Shown here: piece after piece, positions 25,601 through 36,545 of the stretch | How the letters are laid out: every line of letters begins with the position of its first letter | Position numbering within the stretch: position 1 is the stretch's first letter | Source of the DNA: Siphlonurus alternatus | Taxonomy: Eukaryota; Arthropoda; Insecta; Ephemeroptera; Siphlonuridae | Assembly: GCA_949825025.1 (NCBI GenBank) | Contig: OX463779.1 | Coordinates: 42,788,249 to 42,852,248, forward strand | DNA length: 64,000 nucleotides | Direction of reading: 5' to 3' | Made by a program: the position numbers and the translations under genes | Notes under the pieces: generated by a model | Told to the model about the DNA's origin: nothing | Seen by the model: the letters and a program-made list of their open reading frames with translations, nothing else | The model's database searches: none

Positions 25601-28600
25601 ATTATAATATTTAATCTTTACTGTATTTCGGCATGTATATTGCACAGTGGTGAAATGTGAAAGATATTCAATGTTATAATTATGTTGTCAATATATTAGT
25701 CACTGCGTGTTGCTCCTGTAAATAGCTCTGTGTCATTTTAAAAAGTAATTTAATTTTTTTAAAAAATGCTTAAAAATTCGAAAAATAACAAGTTTACCAG
25801 TTATTGCCCCAAAATCCCCCAATGTCCTTCCCTTCCTTCCTTCCTTCACTTAAATTCTTGTTTATATTTATGTGCAAGTGTGAATGTAGCTCTTGATTTT
25901 GACAGGGACTTCCATTTTCCCTCTCTCTGGCCTGTGGTTCAGTCTGAATTATGTGAAATCACTAAAAATTTGATGAAATTGCCTGAAAATCAAGAAACTA
26001 TAGGCTCAGCAAAGGACCATGGTGCAATTATTAAGCAAACAGTTAAACTTTACTCACCATGCAATGTTCAGAAATGTGGCTGATAGCATGCCAGTAATGC
26101 TCACAGTATTGAGCATGTGTGCTTTTAGCTACTGAAATGTGTTTGCTGCTTCTGTCACAGGCTGAACCAAAATCACCACCAAATTTATTAAAGATCACAA
26201 TCAAAACCAAGTATCAGTTGATTCCAAATTTTGTTTTTAGAACAATTAATTAATTAATTAATTATTCCCAAGATAGTTACTTATTGCTTATTTCATTTTT
26301 CTGAGCTTGTCTTGAAAACGACTCTTCTGATATTTACATTTTTACTGCAGACAGCTCTTAAAAACTTAAACTTAATTGTTATTTCTGACTCAAAATTTAA
26401 GCTCTCTTTTTTATTCCAACTTGATCAACAAGAATTTGATAAACTATCTTCAATTTTTCAAAAAGTGGAATTTGGAATCAAAAAAAGAGAGAGAGAAAAA
26501 AAAAATGAAAATACAGTAAAAACTTGTTATTACGTAACTTGTTGTAAGGTAAAAACTCGATATTGAGTAACGGAGTAAAGGTCCCGTAAAAAATATTTAG
26601 TATTGTAGGTATAGGAAAAACTTGATATAAGGTATACTCGATATAAGGTAAACCCAATTTCCGGGGTCCCTTGACTTTACGTAATGATAACAAGTTTTTA
26701 CTGTATTAATATATGAGATGTCTGTGTCTTATAGGATATTTTGACTAGAAAAATAGGTTCTCCACAATGTAAATATTAAATGGTCCACATATCGAACTAC
26801 AGTTTTCTCCTCACCACGACACAGACATCTCATCGTCATTCATGGTTTTGATTGTGAACGTCTGACCCCTGCAATTCTCTTGAGTTCTGATCATTTACAG
26901 GGCACGGCCACAGACCTGGTGGTTCAAATCGTTCTGATCGCCGAGTCGATGCGTCTGCAAGCGATGATGGCCACGTACGGCATCCAGACCCAGACGCCCC
27001 ATGAGGTGGAGCCGGTGCAGATCTGGTCGTCCTCGCAGCTCGTCAAGGTGTACCAACACCTCGGGGTGAACAAACAGCTGGGGCTTGACGGTAGACCCCC
27101 CCGACCAATCGGAGCTCTCGGAACAAGCAAGGCGAGTTGATGATACAACATTTCTGTCTTTTTTGAAATTTTGTAAAGATTGAGGTGGGTCAGTGTTTGA
27201 AGGTTAAAATAAAGGAGCCTAGTTGTGCTAAATTGTAACCATGAAACTTCAACAGTGCAAGAGTAAAGTACCTGAAATATCTCCTTTAGTCCTATTTCAA
27301 GATATTTTCTATTTATAAACCCACAGCTTGTAGTAAACGGGTATGCAGTTTTACTCCTCATGAAACCATAACATACTCTATATTACAATGCTGAGTTTCC
27401 ATTCCTTGCATGCTACCTTAGTTACAGAAAACACTTCTCCTCATTGATGATTTAATGTTGCTACCTCAAGTATACTGAGTATACTGAGTTCTCCACTGAT
27501 AATTTAATGTTGCTTCCTCAGGTGTACCGAGTCTACAGCAAACAATGCTTTCACTGATAATTTAATATTGTTTCCTCAGGTGTACCGAGTCTGTGGTATG
27601 ACGGTGCTGTGCTACCCTCTGATCTTCGAGGTCTCCGAGTTCTACCTGTACCGCGACATGTCTCTGCTCATTGATGACATTAAGACGGAGCTGCAGTTCG
27701 TGGGTCGCTACTGGCGCCTCTCTGGACGTCCCACCGTCTGCCTGCTCGTCCGAGAGGAGCACATGAGGTGAGACCATCAATGTGTGCAGTCAGATGCTTA
27801 ATTGACATTGTATTGAAATCAGAGTGCAGTTTGAGTATGGTGCAGTAAAGAGACTTGCTAATGAGAGCTTCAAATTATTACAGTACCTTCCAAAAACTTA
27901 TTATTTTTGAAGAGCCCTAACATTGAATATTTTATTGACATATCATTAGATGTTTTGATCCACTTAGTGATCGGAGTACATGTTAATTCAGTCTGTAGGT
28001 CTCTAGTATTTCCCCCCTTTTTTGTTTTTAATATTTTGATTTTTTTCAGAATATATGTAGGCATGATATGTAACTAAATCAGCAGTTTTTTTGTTCTAAA
28101 ATTAGTTCAAGTTGTTTTTATTAAAACATGGTACTAATTACACTTTCCTTGCAGGGACCCTCAGTTCAAGGAGATGCTTGATTTGTTTGCGATGCTCAAG
28201 AAGGGATACTGTGACGGGATGAAGGTTCGAATTGGTCGGCTCCAGAATCTCATCTCCAGCTCCTGTATTGGTGAGTCTGATTGAAATTTCTCTTCTTCGT
28301 ACAATCAGCAATGCAGACTTGAAATTTTTTACATGCACGAAGATTTTATACATTATGTTTTCTAGTTTTCATGTTTGAAACAAGGATGTGATGGAGTAGA
28401 TTTGTAATGATTTAACCTTTAGTGACAACAAGAAATATTTCTTCTTGACTACTTTTTGTCTTAGAATTAAAAACAATCAAGATTAACTGATGTGCAGTTA
28501 TTTTTGTTTTATTGTAGCAGTTCTGTATACCATGTAGATTTTAGTAAAAGTGGCTGGAGAAGGAGGAGGAGGGCAGGGGGGGGGGGGAATGACAATTGCC

Positions 28601-31600
28601 AAATTTCAAATTTGGAGGAAGGTCCAGAAAGGTCTGGAAAAGAAATAAAATCCCTATAACCTCACTATTTTTTTACTTGAACTAGATGACCTAGTAAGCT
28701 GCTTCTACAAGCCCCCCTTTATTGACTGTTTCAGAACACCTGGACTTCATGAATACTGTGGACGAGGACCTTGAGTTCAAGCCGTTCCTACAGGTGGAGC
28801 ATGAGTACATCGGGTACCAGAGTCTCACAGACGTCCCCCGAGCGACTCATTACTCAGAGGCCGCCAGAGACCTCAGTGTGAGTTCTTGCCCTTACGTTGT
28901 ACTATCATCATTGTCAACCAATTTTAGTGTAGAACTTGGTACTTGCAGTAGAATTTCTTTCCTACTTACACATCATGTATTAGCTGTTAGTCAATTTAAT
29001 ACAGTGATGAATGTAGGTACATTTTCCTAGCACAACTATCACCAGTACATTACTTCCTATACCTGCAATATTAAATTTTGTTTTATTACCAGTACTTTGA
29101 AAATTTTCAATGGATAAATTTTCTTTTGTATTTTCTTTGACATTATTTGAGTTTTCAACTGCTCTGCTAGATAAAATAGCTAATGTTATAGCTATTAAGT
29201 ACAGGTAAGTGAAGCAAATTTACATTTATTTGGTCATTTTGTGACAGTGCTCAAGTTATAAATCATATTCCAGATTTGAGATGTGAAGTAATGTTGTATT
29301 TCCTGCAGTGTTTCGACAACCGACCCACGTGGGACATTGTAGAGACGGTTCGCAACACCGAGGGAATTCTGGCTCGCAGTCGTCTGATTGGTCTGCTGCT
29401 CAAGAGGGAGGGGCCTCTCTACGAGTTCAGCGGACTCACAGGTTGGTGTTAGCAATCATGCTGGTGTAAAGTACACATTGTCGTAATTATTAAAAACTTT
29501 ACAGTGGATGCAACTTATCAATGGATGATAAAAACTGAAAAATTTAGCAAACCTTCCTAATATGATATTATGTATTATAATATTGGCCAAGAAAAATAAA
29601 GCACGCAACATTCAGTCTAATTCTTAAGATTATAGCATATAGGAAGGTACAATATCATTGAATGAATACACAGGGTCAAATCAGTATCTTAAACAGAAAA
29701 AAGTTAGTAACTCGAAAACAATTACTTATTATTTTGTTATTTTCTTCTCGAGCAAGTAAATTTGTTATATATTTTAGGTGTAAAAATGTGTTTAGATGTA
29801 CCATAAAAGAGAAATAGACCACTGACAATAATCCTTAATAAAACTTGGGGTATGATGATCATTAAATAATGCTTTTTTCTTCTTTAATTTAATTGCCATA
29901 CAGTAGATTTATTAAACAGGCAGTAATATTTTTTTCAGTTGGTAGCAATGTTCAAATCAATCTTCATCCTCTTTTTCCCTTTACAAGACCATTGTATTTT
30001 TTGCTTTACTTTCTTTTATTAAACACAAATACACAAATCTGTAGTGTACAGATACAATTATAGACGTAAATACAGACAACAGACAGAAATCTTTTTTTTT
30101 TTTTTTTTTTTGCTCTCATCTCCATCTTTTACAGTCTCTATGGCTATACTACACAGTCCTCCAATCTAATCCCCATTGTGTCAAAGACCCCTCACACCTC
30201 GATGTTCAGTTCAGGAGCACCTGCGAGGTCTGTACCACCACGCGGGGTGCCTGCGGTGCTGGCCGGTGGTTCGTTACTGCAGCAGTCTGCTGGGACATAC
30301 CGTGGACAGCATCAGTCCCTTCATCACTGCAGTACTGGTACACGGAAAGCAGGTCAGTGGGTCAAATTACGTGATGTCGTTCAGAAAATTACATAAGGTT
30401 TTAGTTCTCAAAAATAGTTTGGTACATAAAAATATGAGGCTATGAGGATCATTGCCATGATTCCATTCAAGTGACTACTCTATGTCAACTTGTTCCATAC
30501 AACACACATGTTTTGAAATCACTACTTAATACTCTACCTCCCTCCCCCCAGATCACAGTGGGAGTGACCGGAGGCCAAGAGACCGTGTTCGACAAGCCAA
30601 TGACTCCGGCAGAGATCCAGGCGGTCCTCTACTCAACGGTCCAGCCGTCGGACGTGATTGCAGCCGTCCTGCAGCAGGAAATTGTGCTCTACTGCGGCCG
30701 GCTGATTGGCACCAACCCCGAGCTCTTCACAGGGATCCTGAAGATCAGGGTAGGCTGGGTCCTGGAGGCCATGCGGCAGTACCTTCAGCTGGGCAGCTCG
30801 GCCAGCAAGGAACTCGAAGCTCACAGTCCCAGTGAGCTGAGACAACTTCTCCACAAAGTGCTGTCTGTCAAAGAGTGGGCGGCCACAGAAAAGTGAGTGA
30901 AAGTCGTTGGAGACCGAGAAATGGTGTAGTAAAGAGCAGACAGAATTCAAATCTGGTGTGGAGTGTTTTCAAAACATTTTTTTTTTTTTTTTGCTTAGAA
31001 GTTCAAGTCAGCTAATTTTTTTGGTTTTTGTTTTTGTACCTAAATTTAAAATTGAATTTTCCTGCATCATCACCCTATAATCACCCTACTAGACCAATGT
31101 ATATTATACATGTACCATATTGTTTAGCCATCCTATCATCCTACCTTATAAAAAAACACTAGTTAAACTTGCAACAATATCAACAGTTACTTAATTAGTT
31201 AACTATTTTAATTAATTGTTTATTTAAAGGAGGGGAACCGCTTCAGCTTTTATATTTTTAATGTTTTATAAATAATGTCAAACTTACTTGTGCACCAAAA
31301 AAAAAGTCACCACCCTCAGCCTTCCACCAGTTCAGCAGTTGAGATTCAAAAAGCGCGCCAAAGAAATTTGGGGCTTATGACGTCAAGCGCCATGATTTGT
31401 CAAACGCAACCAATCGTTGATCTTGACGTCATAAGCCCCAATTTTCTTTGGCGCGCTTTTTGAATTTCAACTGCTGAACTGGTGGAAGGCAGAGAGTGGT
31501 GACCATTTTTTTGGTGCACAAGTAAGTTTGACATTATTTATAAAACATTAAAAATATAAAAGCTGAAGCGGTTCCCCTCCTTTAACAGGCGTACACCAAG

Positions 31601-33801
31601 GTTTTAATGTTAACTGACGGCCTTTAAAATTCAATTTAGGCAGTTAAATTTGCCTAAATTTTTAATCTAAATCTAAATTGTAAATTTATAATATTTAAAA
31701 TAAAAAATTAAATGACTCAAAGCAAGATTTTACAAGAAAGATATCATGCCACCAATACTTCTGGCTTTGCTCTTCACTAAACAATTTCTCTTGTAAACCA
31801 CATTTAACTGAAATAATTTATTCTTTTTGTGTCCCAGATTGTCGGCTCTGGCTCGGAGAAGACTCGAGGGATGTTTGTGCCGCGTGCCAACCGGATTTTA
31901 CCTTCAGGTACATTGTTGATTGGTCCTGACAGGAAACATGTTGTGTCTTGAGCTTGGTTATGTTCTGTAATAGCGAATGTCTAGTAACTGAATCACATTT
32001 TAATGTAATGAGAAAAATTGCTGTTTGAAGTAAATGAAAATCACAATGAGCTATTGAATATTGTAGTTTTGGGTCTAAAAATATCCCATCATCTAGATAG
32101 ATTACCACTTGAGATTGGATATTTAGCCAAAGTCTGTCAAGTTAATTTCTGACACTACCATAACAATATTTAATTACTTGCTTCTGTTACATTGTTTAGT
32201 CTAGTTGTTTAATAATTAAATTACAATTATTTTTCCATTTTAACAAGGGTTTAGTTAATTGTTGCAGAAATTTATTAATGTTTTATTATATTCAAATATT
32301 TTAAATTTACTTGCAATTTAATAAAAACAAGAATTGAAAGGAGAATCTCTAAAAATTTACCTTAGATTTTTGCACTGGAAATTTAATGTTCATGTTAAGT
32401 AGTTGGTTTTGTTACTGACATTCTCTAAGTTAAAATCTCTACCGAGTCTTTGATATATCATCACCTCAGGCCATGCAAGTTTTGATGCAATTTTATATCT
32501 TAGATTTAGATTTTAGGTCCTGAAACATAAGGTCTATAATTGCTCCAAACCTTTCTTAGTTTCCACGACATATTCTGAGGCAAAGATATGACTTATATGA
32601 CCATCCCCTGCAATGTTATATTAAGATTAAAGTGATCCCTGATCAAACTACAGTACGATATGTTTGCATTCACAGGTGTGGGACATCATGCAGCGGACAC
32701 CCCAGGGCCTGAGGGTGCAGGGGGAGCTGCTGCCTCAACAACCAACCCTCTCGAACCTCACTCGCTCCGAGATAAACTTTGCTCTGCTGGTTGAGCAGAT
32801 GCTAAACAAAATCCAGCAGCCAGAGTACCGGCAGATCATTGTTGAGGTGAAAAACTGAAATCTTTCTCTCGTCATTTCTCTTGACAATTATTTGTTCCTT
32901 AATCTAATGCAATTTATTTTGTTGTGATTATATCATGATAGAAGACTATAAAATTTTAGAATATCTTTATTAAATTATTTATTGACTTATTTAAATGCAT
33001 GGGAATAACCAGTAAGGTCTTAAGGATGAAAAATTATATTGCAGGTGAAAATGTTATGGACACAAGTGTAAAGGAAACATCTTAAAATTTAAATAATTTT
33101 GAGTAATCTGTGACCATAATTAAGATTCTTACCTGTTGTTGTAACATTTTTATTGGTACGCCTTGCTGGTTAAATAAATAAGATTATCACAACCTATAAA
33201 ATAAATAGATATTTTTAAATTGAATATTTACTATTAAAAATAAAATCTTGCATAATATAAATTAATAACAAATTAATTCTATACAAATGAATATTAAAAA
33301 TACTGTTAGTGCAAATAAAAACAAATATGACTGTGTGGTTAAAAGAATTCACAAGGAAAACCTCAACATTGTTTGGATATTTCTATACTTTTCACTTGAG
33401 GTATTCAAACATCCTACTCTAACCACACCGTGTATTCCGCAGCTACTGTGCATCGTGTCAACCATCCTCCAACGCAACCCCGAGCTGACGTTCCGCAACC
33501 AGCTGGACATGGACCACCTGGTGGACGAGGCCTTCAACATGTTCTGCAAGGTGAGCACCGACCATGTCTCCATGTCCAGGACATGGGGAAATTCTTTGAA
33601 ATGTGTGATAGAAAGATGGAACTTTTTCACAAAAAATCTTGACTTCCAAATTAGTTACTATATAGCTTATTCAATTAGTTTTGAATAACCAATCATATTC
33701 AAAGTTATTCTATAAAGGACAAATTTTGCCAGTTGAATATAAGATTGCTATAAATAATAATATAATATATATTAAAAAGGTTTCCCATTTTTTGTAATTA
33801 T

Positions 33802-33832
<31 letters not shown>

Positions 33833-34244
33833 GTAAATTTAAAAGAACAAATACAGATAGTACCAAGCCTAACTTTTGATGTATAGAGCTTTTACTTTTA
33901 GAGCTAGCAATCAAATAAATTCTCTACATATATATAAAAGCTTCAGTAGCCAGTTAAATGGAACCAGAAATTCTATCATATTGAACTGGCTACTTATCAT
34001 TTTACATTGACTTCTTCCAATCAAAACAATTTCATTGCATTCCTTCACTGACCCTCACTGAACACCGTGCTTGTCACAGGACCAAGGGCTGGCCGGTGAG
34101 GGTGACCGCCTGGCCTTCTACTCCGCCCCCTACCACCTGACGACGGGCTACCTGGCACGAGCCACCGTCAACTCAGTGTTACGTCTCGGCCAGCTGGGGG
34201 CCGCTGGAGATCAGGAAGAGGAGGATTCTTGTAGAGTGTCGTGA
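16631..34244 (+). CDS. PHKB: Phosphorylase b kinase regulatory subunit beta, complete, 20 constitutive exons
   Basis: Exons: 16631-16644, 16733-16833, 17703-17838, 18731-18938, 19651-19847, 20361-20520, 21218-21415, 21949-22087, 22313-22557, 26901-27131, 27580-27767, 28155-28270, 28735-28877, 29309-29441, 30210-30352, 30552-30892, 31838-31907, 32676-32846, 33443-33550, 34080-34244. Joined they give about 1,068 residues without a stop; vertebrate PHKB is about 1,090. The protein is the beta scaffold of the (alpha beta gamma delta)4 kinase that turns on glycogen phosphorylase. The N-terminal half is the glucoamylase-like domain ([44 protein letters not shown]). [40 protein letters not shown] and [16 protein letters not shown] identify beta rather than alpha. 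The C-terminus has [20 protein letters not shown] and ends CRVS, a CaaX-like prenylation box. It is cytosolic. Two cassette exons may be added at 24724 and 24836. The intron after 27131 has a GC donor. Confidence 0.96.
17237..17546. repeat. Foldback repeat family 1, copy 3 (PHKB intron 2)
   Basis: Ends TAATAGAGTATCGACCTCA and TGAGGTCGATACTCTATTA are exact inverses. The inner arms match copies 1 and 2. Confidence 0.85.
17963..18028. repeat. Short hairpin repeat family 6, copy 1
   Basis: GTAGCCAGTCCAATGGATTC pairs with CTATTGAACTGGCTATGG. The same AGCCAGTTCAATAGA motif recurs near 33945 and 61590. Confidence 0.6.
18345..18597. repeat. Foldback repeat family 1, copy 4 (diverged)
   Basis: CTCAAAATATTTTATTGCAG and AAATGAATATAGGGTGCAA at the left, AATACTCCATTATA at the right; shorter and more diverged. 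Confidence 0.6.
21465..21690. repeat. Foldback repeat family 2, copy (PHKB intron)
   Basis: AGGAGACCTCGAGTTGTGTA, then CGCTGTGATGTCATAGTCAT and its inverse ATGACTATGACGTCACAGCG, then TATGATTTTTAAGGATGTTA. Confidence 0.75.
23890..24363. mobile_element. Foldback miniature transposon in the large PHKB intron
   Basis: TAATGGGATACTGACC at the left and GGTCAGTACCCCATTA at the right. Inner arms include TTTATATGAATTTTTAAAGC and CATTCTACGACAAT with their complements. The ends resemble family 1 (TAATGGAGTACCGACC). Confidence 0.75.
24724..24738 (+). CDS. PHKB: Candidate PHKB 15-nt cassette microexon (AKTST)
   Basis: A TTATCAG acceptor, 15 coding bases in phase 0, and a consensus GTAAGT donor lie in the 4.3-kb intron between the exon ending at 22557 and the one starting at 26901. 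Both flanking junctions are phase 0, so inclusion adds five residues without changing frame. The position is the linker where phosphorylase kinase subunits are known to vary by splicing. Confidence 0.5.
24836..24886 (+). CDS. PHKB: Candidate PHKB 51-nt cassette exon
   Basis: A TTATCCACAG acceptor is followed by 51 open bases in phase 0 encoding [17 protein letters not shown], then a weak donor GTGGCA. The Ser/Thr-rich content resembles a regulatory linker. It sits 97 bp after the 15-nt candidate and could be spliced alone or with it. The weak donor lowers confidence. Confidence 0.45.
26514..26703. mobile_element. pogo/Tigger-like miniature element
   Basis: CAGTAAAAACTTGTTATTACG at the left and its near-exact inverse at the right, flanked by TA on both sides (26512-26513 and 26704-26705). 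The inside has GATATAAGGTA units. CAGTAAAA ends with a TA target are typical of pogo-type elements; 190 bp, so non-autonomous. Confidence 0.75.
27494..27551 (+). repeat. Tandem duplicate of the acceptor region of PHKB exon 11
   Basis: ACTGATAATTTAAT, a TTCCTCAG acceptor and GTGTACCGAGTCT occur at about 27494-27534 and again 58 bp later at the true exon start (27580). A third, weaker copy lies near 27440-27475. Use of the upstream acceptor would reach TGA within about a dozen codons. Confidence 0.8.
31228..31581. mobile_element. TTAA-flanked foldback transposon (piggyBac-like), 354 bp
   Basis: Nearly the whole element is an inverted repeat. Ends AGGAGGGGAACCGCTTCAGC and its exact inverse are flanked by TTAA at 31224-31227 and 31582-31585. 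Inner arms include TTGGCGCGCTTTTTGAAT and GGGGCTTATGACGTCAAG with their inverses. It lies in a PHKB intron. TTAA duplication is typical of piggyBac-type transposition. Confidence 0.85.
33942..34000. repeat. Short hairpin repeat family 6, copy 2
   Basis: AGTAGCCAGTTAAATGGA pairs with ATTGAACTGGCTACT. Confidence 0.6.
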
Positions 34245-34815
34245 GCAAAGTTGTTGTCTTTCACCAATGTCATATCATTAGTTCAGATTTGTCCCAGTAG
34301 ATGTCACTGAGTCGTTGTCTTGGAATGCAAGTCACATAAGTTTGAAGGGGTAGGTAAGCAAGGCCAAAATACTTGATTTCAAATCTGCAATCCATTTTTC
34401 TATGTAACCTCCTCTTCTCCAGTTAAAATTTTCAATGGCTTATTTATGGTCTGATCAAACTGTTATAAATTGTAGTTGGTATCAGGAATTTTTAGAGAAA
34501 AACAGATTGCAAATTGAAATTTAACTCAAATTGCAGATTAGAAATCAGGAAATTTGGCCTTTCTTAAGGTTAAGATAATACGGAACAGCTGATCGACGTA
34601 GTCCCATTTGATTAACATGTAAACCTTAGCAACCTCATAAAGATTCTGATTTTTTTTATTTTTTTATTTATTTTTTTTTTACTTTAGCTCTCCATGGGAA
34701 AGCCCTATACTGAAAACTTAAAAAATTAATTTAAAAAAATCGGCTTATCCAATTGTTTTAAAATATTTTCTGCAGGACTATATCGATCAGCTGTTTCGTG
34801 TTATTTTATTCTTAA

Positions 34816-35064
34816 GGGTAAGGTAACACGCCCAATGTTAAAAATATTTCTACACATGAAAATTATGAAACATATCTTAAACTGTTCTCCTCTACATCCC
34901 CTATCAGTAGCTAAAATATCAGGTATTGATCTAGTTTTCGAGTTATGAATTTTTAAAGTTGCCTAATTTAACATGAAAGTTCCATTTCTCCACCTTAAAT
35001 TATAAAGGGGATGTAGACGAGAACATCATTTTAAGTATAATTATGTTTCATAATTTTCATGTAT

Positions 35065-35099
<35 letters not shown>

Positions 35100-35120
35100 A
35101 TTGGGCGAGTTACCTTACCT
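34816..35120. mobile_element. TTAA-flanked foldback transposon, family GGGTAAGGTAAC, copy 1
   Basis: Left end GGGTAAGGTAACACGCCCAA, right end TTGGGCGAGTTACCTTACC, flanked by TTAA (34812-34815 and 35121-35124). Long inner arms include GTTCTCCTCTACATCCCC and its inverse. Shares CTATCAGTAGCTAAAATATC with the copy at 57737. Confidence 0.85.
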
Positions 35121-35565
35121 TTAAATAATTTCTTTCATCTACCCTTTTAAAAAAATTAATGCAATTTTAAATCATTTGTCAATAATACAACATAAAGTTC
35201 GAAATCCCATAAATTGTTTTTAAGTTATTTACACTTTAAAGTAACAATATAAGCTGAGTAATTTATCTGAAGATAAAATCTTAATTGAGAAAATTCTCAA
35301 ATTAAAAACCCAGAAATGGAACACCAGAACTATAATTTAATTTAAAGGAGAGGAAATATGAAAAAGAGATTATTGTTTCTTAACTTAAATTTGTATGTCT
35401 TATTGTTTGATTTGTACCTTGCTAAGTACTTGAGCCTTGTTGTTCAAAGAAACCAAAATGCTATCTCTTAAGGAAGAGCACAAAAATGCAGACCAATAGA
35501 CTGCTTGAATATTTAGCATATTTTAATGTGATGAAAAAGGAAAAAAAAAAACATGTTTTAATTTC

Positions 35566-35846
35566 AGGAAGATTTTTTTAATTGCAGAAATGAATAGAGG
35601 GTGTCAAATTATGATACTCTGATTTTTGTCATATATACTTGAGTCAAGAACTATTTTTAAAAAAAAAAAATAGTGAAACCGGAAGCGTCAATAGGCATTG
35701 ACCTTTTCCATAGTGCCTAACAGAACTTGCAATATTTTTTTTTTAAATAATTCCGGAACTTAACAAAATCTAAAAAAAAAATATCATATTAACATAATTT
35801 GGCACCCTCTATAATAAAAAATTGTCATGCAGGTTCTTCATTGTAA
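35566..35846. repeat. Foldback repeat family 1, copy 5 (diverged)
   Basis: AATTGCAGAAATGAATAGAGG at the left (19-20 base match to the family) and GCACCCTCTATAATAAAAA at the right. Confidence 0.6.
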
Positions 35847-36253
35847 CACTTTTTATTTATTATAAGCTGGCAACAAAGAGATAAAACAAAGGAAAAGGAA
35901 ATGTTTCAAAGTGATATATATTACACAAATGATGTATGATTATGTTTTCAGTTTTTTTATGGTCTCAGAAAATCAGAGAAGCATCTTTATTTATGATAAA
36001 ATCATCCAGTTTTTCCACTATTAATTCTAATTTGTTAGTTTGGCTGCAGTTGATGTTAATTGTTGCACAGTCTGTACAGTATAAAGTGATCTACATTTTA
36101 TAGTTTTTTGCTCGTCAAGAGATGGTCTATAATTACGCTATGTCAATATATTGCTTGAACAATCTCTTACAGAATTTTTTTAAAACAAGAATTGAGCACT
36201 AAACAAAAAGCAATTTGTTTTGTATATAATCTCTAGACAATTGACAGTTCACA

Positions 36254-36545
36254 TCAAAATTTTTTATTTCAGAAATGAGTAGAGGGTACATAATTTTTTA
36301 TGCTACTCCGAATTTTTGTTGGACTTTGCTGAAACCGGGAACTATTTTTAAATAATTATTAAAATTTGGTCCATGGTCCATGGGAGACATCTAAGCACTA
36401 TCCTTTTTATTAAAGAGCGATGCCTCCAGGAGGTGTGGCCAATAATTTTTTAAAAAATATATTCCCCAGTCTCAGAAAAATCTGGAAAATATCAGAGTAG
36501 CATAATTTTGTACCCTGCTCTTCATTTTTACAATACAAAATTTTT
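36254..36545. repeat. Foldback repeat family 1, copy 6 (diverged)
   Basis: TTTCAGAAATGAGTAGAGGG at the left, GTACCCTGCTCTTCATTTTT at the right, with the family core (AACCGGGAACTATTTTTAAA) between. Confidence 0.6.
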
